Notes: a model not told the origin generated them from the letters alone. A stretch of 64,000 nucleotides of DNA from Bradyrhizobium sp. BR13661 (GCF_029892425.1 NZ_JARXWB010000036.1:1-64000); one strand, 5' to 3'. Shown: positions 8,484 through 16,808, counted from the stretch's first letter. Translations and numbers: made by a program.

Positions 8484-8717
8484 ATGACCTCAAAAATCGA
8501 AGGTGAAGTAGCGCACATTAAGCGGGAAATCGAAGCCAGGGGACGGTATATCGACGACCAAGCAGCGCTGATCGATGTACTTGAGCATGAGGGATACGAC
8601 GTGTTCGAACAAAGGAAGGCCCTCGCAAAGGAGCGCTCGGATCTAGCCGTGCGAATCGCGCGACAGTTTCGGCTGTTAGAGCAAATTGCGAACGATGATC
8701 CGCCGGTGCACGGATGA
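8484..8717 (+). CDS. Small coiled-coil hypothetical protein
   Basis: 77 residues; GAGG lies upstream of the ATG. Almost entirely charged helix (KIEGEVAHIKREIEARGRYI... QRKALAKERSDLAVRIARQF) with heptad-like spacing, so a coiled coil is likely. No family recognised. Confidence 0.5.
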   Translation: MTSKIEGEVAHIKREIEARGRYIDDQAALIDVLEHEGYDVFEQRKALAKERSDLAVRIARQFRLLEQIANDDPPVHG

Positions 8718-8840
8718 AGAGGTGACCTCATGGAGCGTCGCGGAGTAGAGCGCACAAACTTCGATGAGATCGCTTACATTTAGAGTTTGCCCTACGCGCT
8801 TCACGCTGGCGGATCGGGCCGCCCAACCGCACCGCATTTG

Positions 8841-9443
8841 TCATCTGAAGCTGTCAGCGACCCGCGTCATCGCCGGATGCGTCCGGTTCTTGACCTTGAT
8901 CCAGTCCTTAGAGCGGCCGCCGCTGTAACAGCGGTCGCGGCGTTTCGACACCAGGCCCTCAAGTCCCATGCGGGACGCCGCGCCGAACAGGTCCGGGCCG
9001 ATTGTGCCAGGCTCAAATGGTGCGACGAACATGCCGTCAGGGCGCCCACGCAGAAGGCGCGCGAGGTTGGTCTTGCGCATCGTCAGCGGCAGCTGGCGCA
9101 AATCCTCACTGCCGAGCGCGATAATGTCGAAAGCATAGAGCTGCACTTCGGCATCGTGCTGGCGCGAGTGCAAGGCGTTGAAATCCGATACGCCATCGAC
9201 GCCGAGCACAACGGCCTCGCCGTCGATGATGAATTGCTGCTCGCGGTTCTTCAGCGCTGCCTCGACGATCCAGGGAAAGCGGCTGGTCCAGTTGTGACCG
9301 CCGCGCGTGATCAGCCGTACGTCGCGGCTGTCGCGCTCGACCCGCAGGCGATAGCCGTCATATTTTATTTCGTGGATCCAGTCGGGGCCGTCGGGTACGA
9401 CGTTGGCGGCGGCGGGAAGGCAAAATTCGAACGTGCGGGTCAT
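8841..9443 (-). CDS. ATP-dependent DNA ligase, adenylation domain (LigC/LigD type)
   Basis: 200 residues. Motif I EIKYDGYR places the adenylated Lys at residue 27. Later motifs are the IDGEAVVL strand, LYAFDIIAL, and GLEGLVSKRRDRCYSGGR...WIKVKN (motifs IV and V). Only the nucleotidyltransferase domain is present; the OB-fold of a full ligase (about 300+ residues) is missing. This is either a minimal LigC-like protein or a truncated gene. No Ku or LigD polymerase is in the window. The 69-residue gene immediately upstream (9452-9661) is probably co-transcribed. Confidence 0.8.
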   Translation of the reverse strand: MTRTFEFCLPAAANVVPDGPDWIHEIKYDGYRLRVERDSRDVRLITRGGHNWTSRFPWIVEAALKNREQQFIIDGEAVVLGVDGVSDFNALHSRQHDAEVQLYAFDIIALGSEDLRQLPLTMRKTNLARLLRGRPDGMFVAPFEPGTIGPDLFGAASRMGLEGLVSKRRDRCYSGGRSKDWIKVKNRTHPAMTRVADSFR

Positions 9444-9451
9444 GCGCTTCG

Positions 9452-9661
9452 TTAGTTCAAGGTCGGCCGGCCGATCTCCTCGGCTTTTTCATCGAACCAC
9501 GGGCGTTCATCGTCCGAGAGCTGCTCGTATAGGGCGTAAGCTTCGGCCATGAGAGTGTTGAATTGAGGTGTGCTGGCATGAGCTTCCGCATCGACCAGCT
9601 TGGTCAGAAACCTCTCCATCCGGTCGGAAGCTTGTTCTGGGTCGAGGCCGAGGAAGATCAT
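9452..9661 (-). CDS. Small acidic hypothetical protein upstream of the ligase
   Basis: 69 residues, MIFLGLDPEQASDRMERFLT..., helical and acidic. It ends eight bases before the ligase start and is on the same strand, so an operon is likely. No domain recognised. Confidence 0.5.
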   Translation of the reverse strand: MIFLGLDPEQASDRMERFLTKLVDAEAHASTPQFNTLMAEAYALYEQLSDDERPWFDEKAEEIGRPTLN

Positions 9662-9676
9662 CCGCTGCTGGTCCGA

Positions 9677-10027
9677 CTAGACCAGCCGCAGCGCTAGCTG
9701 CCGGTGGTTACCTTCGTTCCGTTCCACAAAATCCTGTAGGCCTGACGGCACGTCAGCTAGCTGCAGGTCGAAGCGCCTGCGGATCTCGCGAGCAACGTCT
9801 TCGGAGACATCCTCCGACCAACGCTCGGTTGTGTTGAAGGCGATGACGCGCAATGGGTCGTTGTACTCGCCGGCCATCAGGTCGGTAATAACAGTCTCAA
9901 GATCGGTAATCTCAGCGTCGGCTTCGCGCCAAACGGCACCAAGGTGGCCGAGATCATCCTTGACCAAGTATACTGTCTGATCGTCGCCAGCGGGCACGAT
10001 CGAAGGCATCCAGTTGCGCCTGTGCAT
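9677..10027 (-). CDS. Conserved rhizobial hypothetical protein
   Basis: 116 residues from the ATG at 10027; the frame is open to 10168 but the extra part overlaps a dispersed repeat. Pattern: DDQTVYLVKDDLGHLGAVWRE, then DLETVITDLMAGEYNDPLRV, then AFNTTERWSEDVSEDVARE with a C-terminal LQDFVERNEG. I recall this as a recurrent Bradyrhizobium family of unknown function. First of three minus-strand genes ending with the ligase. Confidence 0.65.
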   Translation of the reverse strand: MHRRNWMPSIVPAGDDQTVYLVKDDLGHLGAVWREADAEITDLETVITDLMAGEYNDPLRVIAFNTTERWSEDVSEDVAREIRRRFDLQLADVPSGLQDFVERNEGNHRQLALRLV

Positions 10028-10122
10028 ACTCAACTCCACGCTTACCGACGTGGATAAGATAGTCGCGACCGGCTGGAATTGCGAATCGCTCGTCGGCGAA
10101 GTTCTCGGCCAATCTAAAAAAG

Positions 10123-10184
10123 ACGGTCCCGGCGCACGCGAGTAACGCCGAGACCGGACAAGCCACACTGCAGAAGCGCGGGGT
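10123..10184 (-). repeat. About 60-bp dispersed repeat, copy 1
   Basis: A core of 30 bases (10130-10159) is identical, on the opposite strand, to 16939-16968. Similarity extends to both sides, including a CCCCGCGCTTC start and a GACCGT end. It sits just upstream of the 10027 start and overlaps an otherwise open 77-codon minus frame (9954-10187). Confidence 0.65.
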
Positions 10185-10346
10185 CATGCGGCCGTCGTGC
10201 TAAGCTACGGGCAGCATAGAAATAGTTTCACTTTCCTACTTCCCCGCTGCGGTTTTCTGCTTGGTGTCCTAAGTTCAATTTCTAACATTTGTTGAGGACT
10301 GCTTTGCCTTGGTATGCCACCGGCTTCCTCAAACGGGGTAAGGCCA

Positions 10347-10523
10347 ATGGAAGACATGCAGGCGCACTTAGAAAAGCTGCGCACACAGATCGCCGAGTGC
10401 GAAATGATCCGCGATCTTGCGACCGGTAAGGCTAAGCGCGATTTATTTGCCAAGGTGGCCGATCATTACCGTGTACTGGCATCAGAAATCGAGCGCGCTA
10501 TTGCCGAGGCCAAGCTGACCTAG
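10347..10523 (+). CDS. Small helical hypothetical protein
   Basis: 58 residues from the ATG at 10347, preceded by AAGG; the frame continues to 10314 without a better start. MEDMQAHLEKLRTQIAECEM... is a charged two-helix sequence of a kind repeated across Bradyrhizobium genomes. Function unknown. Confidence 0.6.
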   Translation: MEDMQAHLEKLRTQIAECEMIRDLATGKAKRDLFAKVADHYRVLASEIERAIAEAKLT

Positions 10524-10926
10524 GCCGCCTCAGACGCACAGTATTCAGGCGGGCTGATCTAAAACAAAAACCCCCGCCGGGCCGCGCACGGCATGCAGGG
10601 GCTTTGTCGTCTGGGAAAGATAACGCAAGGCGAGCTTTGGCTCGGTGTTGCTCCATGGACCCACCAGAGTAATAAGCGCGAGCGACAGATTTTCGGCAAG
10701 CCGATATTGTAGGCAAACGCAGAAGAAGCGAGGGTTTCACGCCGGGCGAGGCCTTTACCGTCGGGATTGAACGACCAAGGCCCGCCGGTTCACGCTGCTG
10801 GGCCGATCCGTTGGAATCAAGAAATGCGCAGACTTGAGTGCAGCCACGGAGTGGTCCGGCTTCCTTGAGCCTGTTCCCCGAACATAGGGTGCGGAAAAGC
10901 CCGGCTCGCCAAGCCGGGCTTTTCTT
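10524..10926. other. Intergenic with hairpins
   Basis: No supported gene. A GC-rich inverted sequence near 10568-10602 reads, on the minus strand, as a hairpin followed by GTTTTTGTTTT. A strong hairpin lies at 10894-10924 (separate entry). Confidence 0.4.
10894..10924 (-). terminator. Rho-independent terminator, symmetric
   Basis: A 13-bp perfect inverted repeat GAAAAGCCCGGCT / AGCCGGGCTTTTC with a five-base loop CGCCA. The flanking A- and T-runs let it work in both directions. It lies directly after the stop of the minus-strand gene 10927-11121, so that gene is its most likely user. Confidence 0.85.
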
Positions 10927-11121
10927 TTACTTCTGTTGCTGGCTCTTCGAATGAGCCTTCTCACTCTCTTGATGGGCAGTCTGAGAGTGTTGTTTTGCGG
11001 TGTTCGAGTGCTCCATACCCTTCGCGTGATCACCTTTTCCGTGATGCTCTGCGGCTGTGCGATGGGACTTTGCCGCGTTCTCGTGATGCTCCGCTGCCTT
11101 GTTATGTTCGTCTCGAGCCAT
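10927..11121 (-). CDS. His/Ala/Lys-rich small protein
   Basis: 64 residues, MARDEHNKAAEHHENAAKSH..., with recurring AEHH, KSH and AxxH spacing and a Lys/Gln tail. Very hydrophilic; nine His suggest possible metal binding (inference). Similar His/Ala-rich stress-type proteins are common in rhizobia. A strong terminator follows. Confidence 0.65.
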   Translation of the reverse strand: MARDEHNKAAEHHENAAKSHRTAAEHHGKGDHAKGMEHSNTAKQHSQTAHQESEKAHSKSQQQK

Positions 11122-11279
11122 TGGGTCGCCTCATGAGTGGTTGCCCTCAGCGCAAATATAAGCGAACAGCCAAATCCTTGTTCCTATTGTTCCGCCTCGG
11201 GTTTTGTGAGCTGGTTCACAACGTAGTGTCACGTCACGGCGCTATGGTCCCGCAGAAAACTGACTGGGGCGCCGGGCGT

Positions 11280-11519
11280 ATGATTGATCGAAGCGAATTT
11301 AGAGAGCAGGCGGCGGAGATACTACGCCGCGCGCGGCGATTGCCCATCGGCTCCGAACGAAATGACCTGCGAGAACTCGCTACTGGCTTGCTGTGGTGGC
11401 ACCGTCACCGAGCGGGTGCGCTCGCGCAGCTTTCGTTTACTGATCGCGGCGGGCCGAAGCTTAGAAGCCTAGTCCTCCCGTTGGAAGGCAACCAAGCACA
11501 AGATCGGCATGTTGGCTGA
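11280..11519 (+). CDS. Small Arg-rich rhizobial hypothetical protein
   Basis: 79 residues. The N-terminal half MIDRSEFREQAAEILRRARR..., GSERNDLRELATGLLWWHRH, matches a recurrent short Bradyrhizobium pattern (RARxLPxGxxRNDLRxLAxGLLWL). The part after about residue 50 (AQLSFTDRGGPK...) does not, so a late frameshift may have changed the tail. Confidence 0.5.
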   Translation: MIDRSEFREQAAEILRRARRLPIGSERNDLRELATGLLWWHRHRAGALAQLSFTDRGGPKLRSLVLPLEGNQAQDRHVG

Positions 11520-11897
11520 CATTTGAAATCGTCAGTCTAATGATTCCGGGAAAAGGGCCCCAGCTTCACCAAAGGTCAAGTGAGCTGGGGCTAAGGTTAC
11601 CTTCCGGCTCAGATCACGAGCCCGAGCCTTTGGGAAAACTTGGCAGGATGCTCATCGTTCCGCTAGGCTTTCTCCCCCAGGGGAGTAGGTGGCTGCGGGG
11701 CCCGGTTTGGATTCACCTCCATTTCCGGGCCTCGGTCATCCGCACTTGTAAGAGAGCGCTAGAAATACAGGGCCTGTTCTGGATGACCCGGTTGAGCTGC
11801 TTCTTCAAGCAAAGCCTATTAAAATTGCACGTACTCTCGATCATCGTCGGTAGGATTTTTCGCCTATTAGACCAGCATCGGGGTGCTGAGAGGCGTC
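11520..11897. other. Intergenic with a terminator-like hairpin
   Basis: About 380 bp. The segment 11555-11594 contains GCCCCAGCTTCAC ... GTGAGCTGGGGC, an imperfect 12-bp stem, probably terminating the 11280 gene. Nothing else recognised. Confidence 0.4.
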
Positions 11898-12170
11898 ATG
11901 GAAAGCCTGCCTTACGACTACAAGCCGGTAGCATCGATCGGTTGGGGAGCAGCGGCCCTCGCCCTCGCGGCAACTACGCTGCTCGGGCTCGACTTCGCCG
12001 ATCTCGGCAACCCGTTTGGTGACGATAGCGCTGGCAGAGTTACATATTCCGCAATAGTTGCCGCAGGCGCGACGATACAGCCAACGGAGCCCACGAGCCT
12101 TCTCCAGATTGAAGAGCAAATGCCTCCCGCAAAAGTCGTAGCGCTGCTCGATGAGCGTGCAAAGCCATAG
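11898..12170 (+). CDS. Membrane-anchored hypothetical protein
   Basis: 90 residues from the ATG at 11898. One hydrophobic segment (ASIGWGAAALALAATTLLGL), then an Asp/Gly-rich stretch and a charged C-terminus with PPAKVVALLDERAK. Probably one transmembrane helix. Not recognised further. A dispersed repeat starts 22 bases after the stop. Confidence 0.4.
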   Translation: MESLPYDYKPVASIGWGAAALALAATTLLGLDFADLGNPFGDDSAGRVTYSAIVAAGATIQPTEPTSLLQIEEQMPPAKVVALLDERAKP

Positions 12171-12192
12171 CCCGGAGCCCTGCTAGAGGGCG

Positions 12193-12253
12193 GAGAGTTC
12201 TGAAAGAGATCGGCGAACGCGAGGACATTGAGCGTGTTCGTCAATCAAGGTGT
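12193..12253 (+). repeat. 61-bp dispersed repeat, copy 2
   Basis: Partner of 5633-5693. It translates as RVLKEIGEREDIERVRQSRC in the matching frame. The differences between copies are mostly conservative, hinting at former coding function. Confidence 0.6.
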
Positions 12254-12440
12254 ATAGGCTCGACGTCGAGTTCAGTCTCTGTCACGCTAATCGGGTAGCG
12301 TCACGCGCCAAGGCAAAAATCCAATTTATCAATTGGCTCATTTGGCGAGTGGCATGGGCCGATTACCCCAGCAACCCTCGCCGTGGCATCGCGCGCGGTG
12401 GCATCGTCGCATTCGTGCGCGCTAGAAGGCGGTGTGACCA

Positions 12441-12644
12441 ATGAACCGCATCCGCTCGCAGCGAGAGCGCGCAGGCATGACGCTGACGCAACTCGCGATT
12501 AAGGCAGGCCTGACACCCGACTACCTACGGCAGCTTGAGGATGGCGAGGAGGAACTGTGGTTAATCCGGCTCAAGCCTATTGCCGACGCGCTGGGCGTAA
12601 CCGTCGAAGATCTGCTCCCGTCCGCGAGCCCAAGGCCGGTCTGA
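12441..12644 (+). CDS. XRE-family HTH protein
   Basis: 67 residues, essentially one Cro/C1-type helix-turn-helix: RIRSQRERAGMTLTQLAIKAGLTPDYLRQLEDGEEEL, then ALGVTVEDLLP. A DNA-binding repressor-like protein with no sensor domain. There is no toxin partner next to it. Confidence 0.75.
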   Translation: MNRIRSQRERAGMTLTQLAIKAGLTPDYLRQLEDGEEELWLIRLKPIADALGVTVEDLLPSASPRPV

Positions 12645-12790
12645 TTTCGATCGACATTTCCAGTCTCTCAACACTTCCCCCGTCACACTCGGCGCCGATC
12701 AACCGCAGCAATACGTCTTCGATCCGGGAACCCCTCCGTGAGTGAAGACGAACCCGTTCGTGTCATCACACGCGAGCTGGCCAGTTGAAG

Positions 12791-12952
12791 ATGTGGCGAC
12801 GAATCTCGCTGACGGTTGATGAGGTGCGCGGCGGCGTTGGGCTCGATAATTCCGGGCCAGATAAGCGAAATAACCGACCTCAGCTCTGGAAGCGTGATGA
12901 GCTGAGTCCGCTTACACTTCGGAACGGACGGTCTAAGCTAGACCCATTCTGA
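12791..12952 (+). CDS. Possible 53-residue protein or fragment
   Basis: ATG-initiated; the sequence includes LTVDEVRGGVGLDNSGPDK and PQLWKRDELSPLTLRNG. It has the look of an internal piece of a larger conserved protein. No family identified, weak ribosome binding site, and it overlaps the minus-strand frame 12880-13116. Confidence 0.25.
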   Translation: MWRRISLTVDEVRGGVGLDNSGPDKRNNRPQLWKRDELSPLTLRNGRSKLDPF

Positions 12953-13116
12953 GAGAAACTAAGCATCTGATCCTGCTCTGCTGCCTCCCTGCCCAGTCGC
13001 GCCCATTCCCTACCAGCTTCCTGCCACTCGATCAGCGAGCGGACGTCAGAAGAGCGAAGCGCATTCTCCTTGCAGATTCGCGCAAAAGTAAAAAAGAGTT
13101 CGGATCGAGTTGACAT
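12880..13116 (-). CDS. Small hypothetical protein
   Basis: 78 residues from the ATG at 13116 (MSTRSELFFTFARICKENAL, then a Trp/Glu-rich helix and a Ser-rich tail). The frame stays open to 13179. The N-terminal 45 residues look like a compact helical protein. No family recognised. Confidence 0.35.
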   Translation of the reverse strand: MSTRSELFFTFARICKENALRSSDVRSLIEWQEAGREWARLGREAAEQDQMLSFSQNGSSLDRPFRSVSGLSSSRFQS

Positions 13117-13318
13117 ACAACCAAGGTGACACAAAAGGCTTGGCGAAGCTTGATCCTGGTCAATCTCCGGCGACCGCAATCAACGCCGTGAACGTTGCGG
13201 CCAACAATGGAAGTCGCCGCGAGTTGCCGAATTTCGATAAGTGTCGGTATTTCACCGGAGGTGTCAGCAAAGCCAACCAAACCTATGTTGCCGCGCCAGT
13301 GAGTGTGCGTGCGTGAGC

Positions 13319-13483
13319 ATGAAAAGCAGCGCCCCTAAGGACAACCCTCCAATCCTCATCTGCTCTAAGTGCAGGCGTCCCATGGACTACCTAGCGCTAC
13401 TGCCTAAGATCGTAAGCCTGCCGGCGGTGTACGCTTACAGATGCATACCGTGTCATCGCGTGGATACGATCGATTTGGAGTAG
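13319..13483 (+). CDS. Small zinc-ribbon protein
   Basis: 54 residues from the ATG at 13319. Two C-x-x-C knuckles (ICSKCRRPMDY near residue 16 and YRCIPCHRVDTI near residue 44) at the spacing expected for a zinc ribbon. I recognise the LICSKCxRPM start from many small Bradyrhizobium proteins. Function unknown. Confidence 0.65.
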   Translation: MKSSAPKDNPPILICSKCRRPMDYLALLPKIVSLPAVYAYRCIPCHRVDTIDLE

Positions 13484-13579
13484 AACCGAGAGGTGGAGGT
13501 CGGAGCTGGAGAATGCCATGCGGCGCTGATCGCCGCCCTCTTGCTAGGCTGGCGTTACGACGCTTTCAGATTGGAAGAT

Positions 13580-13795
13580 TTATGGGTGAGGCCAACCCTT
13601 GATTATTCCGCGCATGATCCGCGCGAACATCTTTGCCCACCCGAGGGCTTGCTCGCGAGGCACCTGACCCGGCCGTAGCCGACGCGATGGGAGATCGTCG
13701 AAATAGAAATGGGCACTGCGGCGCCCATCAGTGAAGCGCACCTCGAAACTACCAGTACCAGGCACAGCTTCGTGCTTGATGAGACGGACGGTCAT
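13580..13795 (-). CDS. Small conserved rhizobial protein
   Basis: 71 residues. MTVRLIKHEAVPGTGSFEVR, then the FYFDDLPSRRLRP motif, then a charged helix. The first 45 residues match a common rhizobial hypothetical family as I recall it. The tail (ALGWAKMFARIMRGIIKGW) is less typical and could reflect a late frameshift. Confidence 0.55.
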   Translation of the reverse strand: MTVRLIKHEAVPGTGSFEVRFTDGRRSAHFYFDDLPSRRLRPGQVPREQALGWAKMFARIMRGIIKGWPHP

Positions 13796-13864
13796 GACGT
13801 CATCGAAACGCGGCGCCGACGAGAGTCAAATTGTCGATTACATCCGTCTATCGCGCCCCTGTTT

Positions 13865-14887
13865 TCACCGCGGGCGGATGCCAGGCTTGCCAAGTTCCGG
13901 AAATATGAACTCGATGCCAGCTTGGGTAAGTACGCGCTCAACGGCTTCCAAACCCACTTCGAGTGAATTGATTGGGCCATCGATCTGCTCATAGCGTCGA
14001 ATGGTCGTCGGTGAGATCTCGGCTCTCTCGGCAAGATCCTTCACGGACCATGCAAGCATTCCTCTCGCCCCTCTTATCTGAGTTCCGGTCAATTGCTTGG
14101 GCCGGGCCGAATTGGGCGAATAGCGCTTCTCGATCTCGATGTCGGTGGACAGGCCTACCAACTCCATCGGCTCACCTCTGCGGCTGAACACCTGGACGAT
14201 GATCGTGCGCGCCCACCGATAGGAGTTATCGCGCTGGCGAATACGATGGTCGAACCGGAGCGGATTTCTCGAGATAGCAGCCTGCCGCCATAGTCCTTCG
14301 ACCGAACCCTGTTCGTCGGGGTGAAAAATGTCCGCCCCGCCCTCCGATTGGCGGCCAATGGGCCGTTCGGCAACCGTGTCATCGGACCTCAGTATCTTGG
14401 TAATCCTCCCGTCCTTGTCTCCGAACCAAACGATACCCTGAGCAGCGCGGACCAGAGCGTCGTAGTGACCCGTTGCGATGTCCAGAGACTGAAGCGACTC
14501 GTGCTGCTTCGTGACGTCAAACGAAATGCCAATCGATTTGACCGGACGGCCATCGGAGTCCAGAAGCAATTCGGAGTGTGTCGCGACCCAGCGAATACGA
14601 CCGTTCGGACGAATGATCCGAAACTCCCACTCCGCAGGCAGGCCTTCGTTGAGAGTCCGGTTGACGGCTTCGGAGGGAGGACGATCGTCCGGATGCACCA
14701 TTTGCGAGAGAAGGGCAGACGAGGGCTTGGTAGAATTGGGGTCAACGCCGAGCAGTGCAAAGAAGCCGTGCGACCACTGCATATCGCCGCTTGCGAGATC
14801 CCAACTCCATATCCCCGCGTGAAGTTTTTCTTCGATGAAGCGAAGAGTTTCCCGGGCGCCGAGGTCTCCGTCGAACAATAAGAGCAT
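13865..14887 (-). CDS. PAS-PAS-XRE one-component regulator
   Basis: 340 residues. The first PAS domain (~10-130) includes the AGIWSWDLASGDMQWS start and MVHPDD. The second PAS-like domain (~135-255) includes GIVWFGDKDGRITKILRS and IFHPDEQGSVEGLWR, ending VGLSTDIE. The C-terminal ~70 residues are a helix-turn-helix of XRE type (RGARGMLAWSVKDLAERAEI, SPTTIRRYEQ). There is no kinase or cyclase domain, so ligand or redox sensing would act directly on DNA binding. Starts at the ATG at 14887; divergent from the chemoreceptor. Confidence 0.8.
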   Translation of the reverse strand: MLLLFDGDLGARETLRFIEEKLHAGIWSWDLASGDMQWSHGFFALLGVDPNSTKPSSALLSQMVHPDDRPPSEAVNRTLNEGLPAEWEFRIIRPNGRIRWVATHSELLLDSDGRPVKSIGISFDVTKQHESLQSLDIATGHYDALVRAAQGIVWFGDKDGRITKILRSDDTVAERPIGRQSEGGADIFHPDEQGSVEGLWRQAAISRNPLRFDHRIRQRDNSYRWARTIIVQVFSRRGEPMELVGLSTDIEIEKRYSPNSARPKQLTGTQIRGARGMLAWSVKDLAERAEISPTTIRRYEQIDGPINSLEVGLEAVERVLTQAGIEFIFPELGKPGIRPR

Positions 14888-15201
14888 TTGATAACCGGAT
14901 CGCAGATTGCGCTATCGAAAAATACAACTTGCACTTTAGCTTATTGAAGCTCTAATTTTAAGACGCTACTGGCGCGCGGCAAGTCCGCAAAGGTATGCGG
15001 CTCCGCCCCAAAGAAAAATTGGTCGATCGGCCGATCACAAGACGCAAATTTTGCTGCGCCCACGCCAGTATTATTACGGCGACAAACCAAGAATTTGGTC
15101 AGACGATCAATTTTCCCATTAATTCTTCATTAACTCTTGCTCAACGCGCTCGGCCTAGAATTTGAGGATATTGCAATCCAATTTATTCAAGGGGCAAACA
15201 A
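14888..15201. other. Divergent intergenic region
   Basis: About 310 AT-rich bases between the PAS-XRE gene (minus) and the protoglobin chemoreceptor (plus). It must hold both promoters. No confident box or operator was picked. Confidence 0.4.
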
Positions 15202-16551
15202 ATGGCCGGAGAGAGCACGATCCAGGAGCGGCTGCGCTTCAACATGATAGATCAGGCAACAATCGCCATATTGCGAGACGCGAAGTCTTTCATCCTTGCC
15301 GAGATGCCTGCGATTTTGGATGTGTTTTACGATCATGTCGGGCGCTTCGCGGAGACTGCCAGGTTCTTCAGGGGTCGCGACCACATGATGCATGCCAAAA
15401 AAATGCAGCTTCAGCATTGGGCGATCATCATGGACGGCCGGTTCGACGACACCTACGAAACGTCCGTCACCAAGATAGGCGAGGTTCACAACAAGCTCGG
15501 CCTCGAACCGCGCTGGTACATCGGTGGCTACAACGCCCTTGTTTCAGGGCTGGTCAATGCCATAGCCGATCGCATGCCAGTCGCCAGATTCGATCGTGGT
15601 GGGGCCAGGAAGAAGACGGAACTACAAACCGCCGTCATCAAGGCCTCCATGCTCGATATGGACCTGGCGATCGCCGTCTATATCGAGGCAGGTCGACGCG
15701 ACCGACGTTCGGTGCTGGAACGACTGGCCGGTGATTTCGAAAAGACCATCGGGGGCGTCGTCCAGATAGTCGCATCGGCCGCTACCGAGTTGCAGGCCGC
15801 GGCACAGACCATGACGTCCTCGGCAAACGATGCCGCATCACAGTCGTTGGCGGTAGATGCCGCTTCAAAGGATGCATCGTCCAACGTTCAATCGGTTGCG
15901 GCCGCGACGGAAGAATTGACCGGCTCAATCCAGGAGATATCCCGTCAGGTCAACGAATCTGCACGCACTTCGAGCGAAGCCGCGCGCGACGCGGATCAAA
16001 CTGCCGAAAAAATGCGTCGACTCTCGGAAGGTGCGCAGAAGATCGGGACGGTGATCGACCTCATCAACAATATCGCAGGACAGACGAACCTGCTGGCGCT
16101 CAATGCGACGATCGAAGCAGCGCGTGCCGGAGAGGCGGGCCGCGGCTTTGCGGTGGTGGCTTCCGAAGTGAAGTCGCTCGCCGAGCAGACGGCCAAGGCG
16201 ACTGCGGAAATTGCAGGGCAGGTCGGGGATATCCAAGGCGCGACAACGGAATCGGTTGCCGCCATCAACGCAATTACCGGCGTCATCAAAAACATGAACG
16301 ATATCTCGACCGCAATCGCCGCCGCCGTCGAGCAACAGGGGTCCGCAACGAACGAGATTTCCCGCAGCGTTCAACTTGCCGCAAAGAGCACCGGGCAGGT
16401 TTCAAGCAACATTTCGAAAATAACCCAGTCGTCTGGAGAAACCGGCGCTGCGGCCTCTCAGGTTTTGACGGCGGCTTCGGAACTTTCGTGTCAATCCGAG
16501 CAGCTTCGCGTTGAAGTCGACAAATTCCTTATGACGGTGAAGGCCGCGTAG
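15202..16551 (+). CDS. Soluble globin-coupled methyl-accepting chemotaxis protein
   Basis: 449 residues. Residues ~5-160 are a protoglobin sensor; His96 in GEVHNKLGLEPRWY is the proximal heme ligand by analogy with HemAT. There is no transmembrane segment. From ~200 to the end is the MCP signalling domain, with the conserved hairpin tip around NATIEAARAGEAGRGFAVVA and SLAEQTAKATAEIA. This is the layout of a cytoplasmic oxygen receptor for aerotaxis that couples to CheW/CheA. No other che gene is nearby, so it must use a chemotaxis system elsewhere. Confidence 0.9.
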   Translation: MAGESTIQERLRFNMIDQATIAILRDAKSFILAEMPAILDVFYDHVGRFAETARFFRGRDHMMHAKKMQLQHWAIIMDGRFDDTYETSVTKIGEVHNKLGLEPRWYIGGYNALVSGLVNAIADRMPVARFDRGGARKKTELQTAVIKASMLDMDLAIAVYIEAGRRDRRSVLERLAGDFEKTIGGVVQIVASAATELQAAAQTMTSSANDAASQSLAVDAASKDASSNVQSVAAATEELTGSIQEISRQVNESARTSSEAARDADQTAEKMRRLSEGAQKIGTVIDLINNIAGQTNLLALNATIEAARAGEAGRGFAVVASEVKSLAEQTAKATAEIAGQVGDIQGATTESVAAINAITGVIKNMNDISTAIAAAVEQQGSATNEISRSVQLAAKSTGQVSSNISKITQSSGETGAAASQVLTAASELSCQSEQLRVEVDKFLMTVKAA

Positions 16552-16751
16552 AACGTGACAGGTATCGAGTAGAAACTGAGCGCGTGGGACCAAGGGTCTT
16601 GACATCAGCCGCGCCGGTCGACCCTCGGTGGCGGAGTTTGCCAACGTTCGTCGGCGCTTACTCCACGGTTATTCGACGACTTTTGGACGCAAGTTCTAAG
16701 TCGCTGAAATTTCCGGTGTGTCGCGAGTCGCGCAGCGTTGGCGCTTTTTGG

Positions 16752-16794
16752 AAAAAAGCCTCAGCCGGCCAGCCCCGGGCTGGGCTTTTTGCTT
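16752..16794 (+). terminator. Terminator-like hairpin
   Basis: AAAAAAGCC at the left and GGGCTTTTTGC at the right enclose CAGCCC-CG-GGGCTG. Long A/T-flanked GC stem; likely the terminator after the chemoreceptor, though 200 bases downstream of it. Confidence 0.6.
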
Positions 16795-16808
16795 TTCGGA
16801 ATCAAAAA

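Noticed and set aside
9954..10187. 77-codon minus frame overlapping the 116-residue gene
   Set aside because: Partly encoded by the dispersed repeat and in a different frame from the conserved protein; no support beyond being open.
12441..12952. Toxin-antitoxin pair beginning with the XRE protein
   Set aside because: No toxin-like protein adjoins the XRE gene; the 53-residue frame that follows shows no toxin motif and is about 150 bases away.
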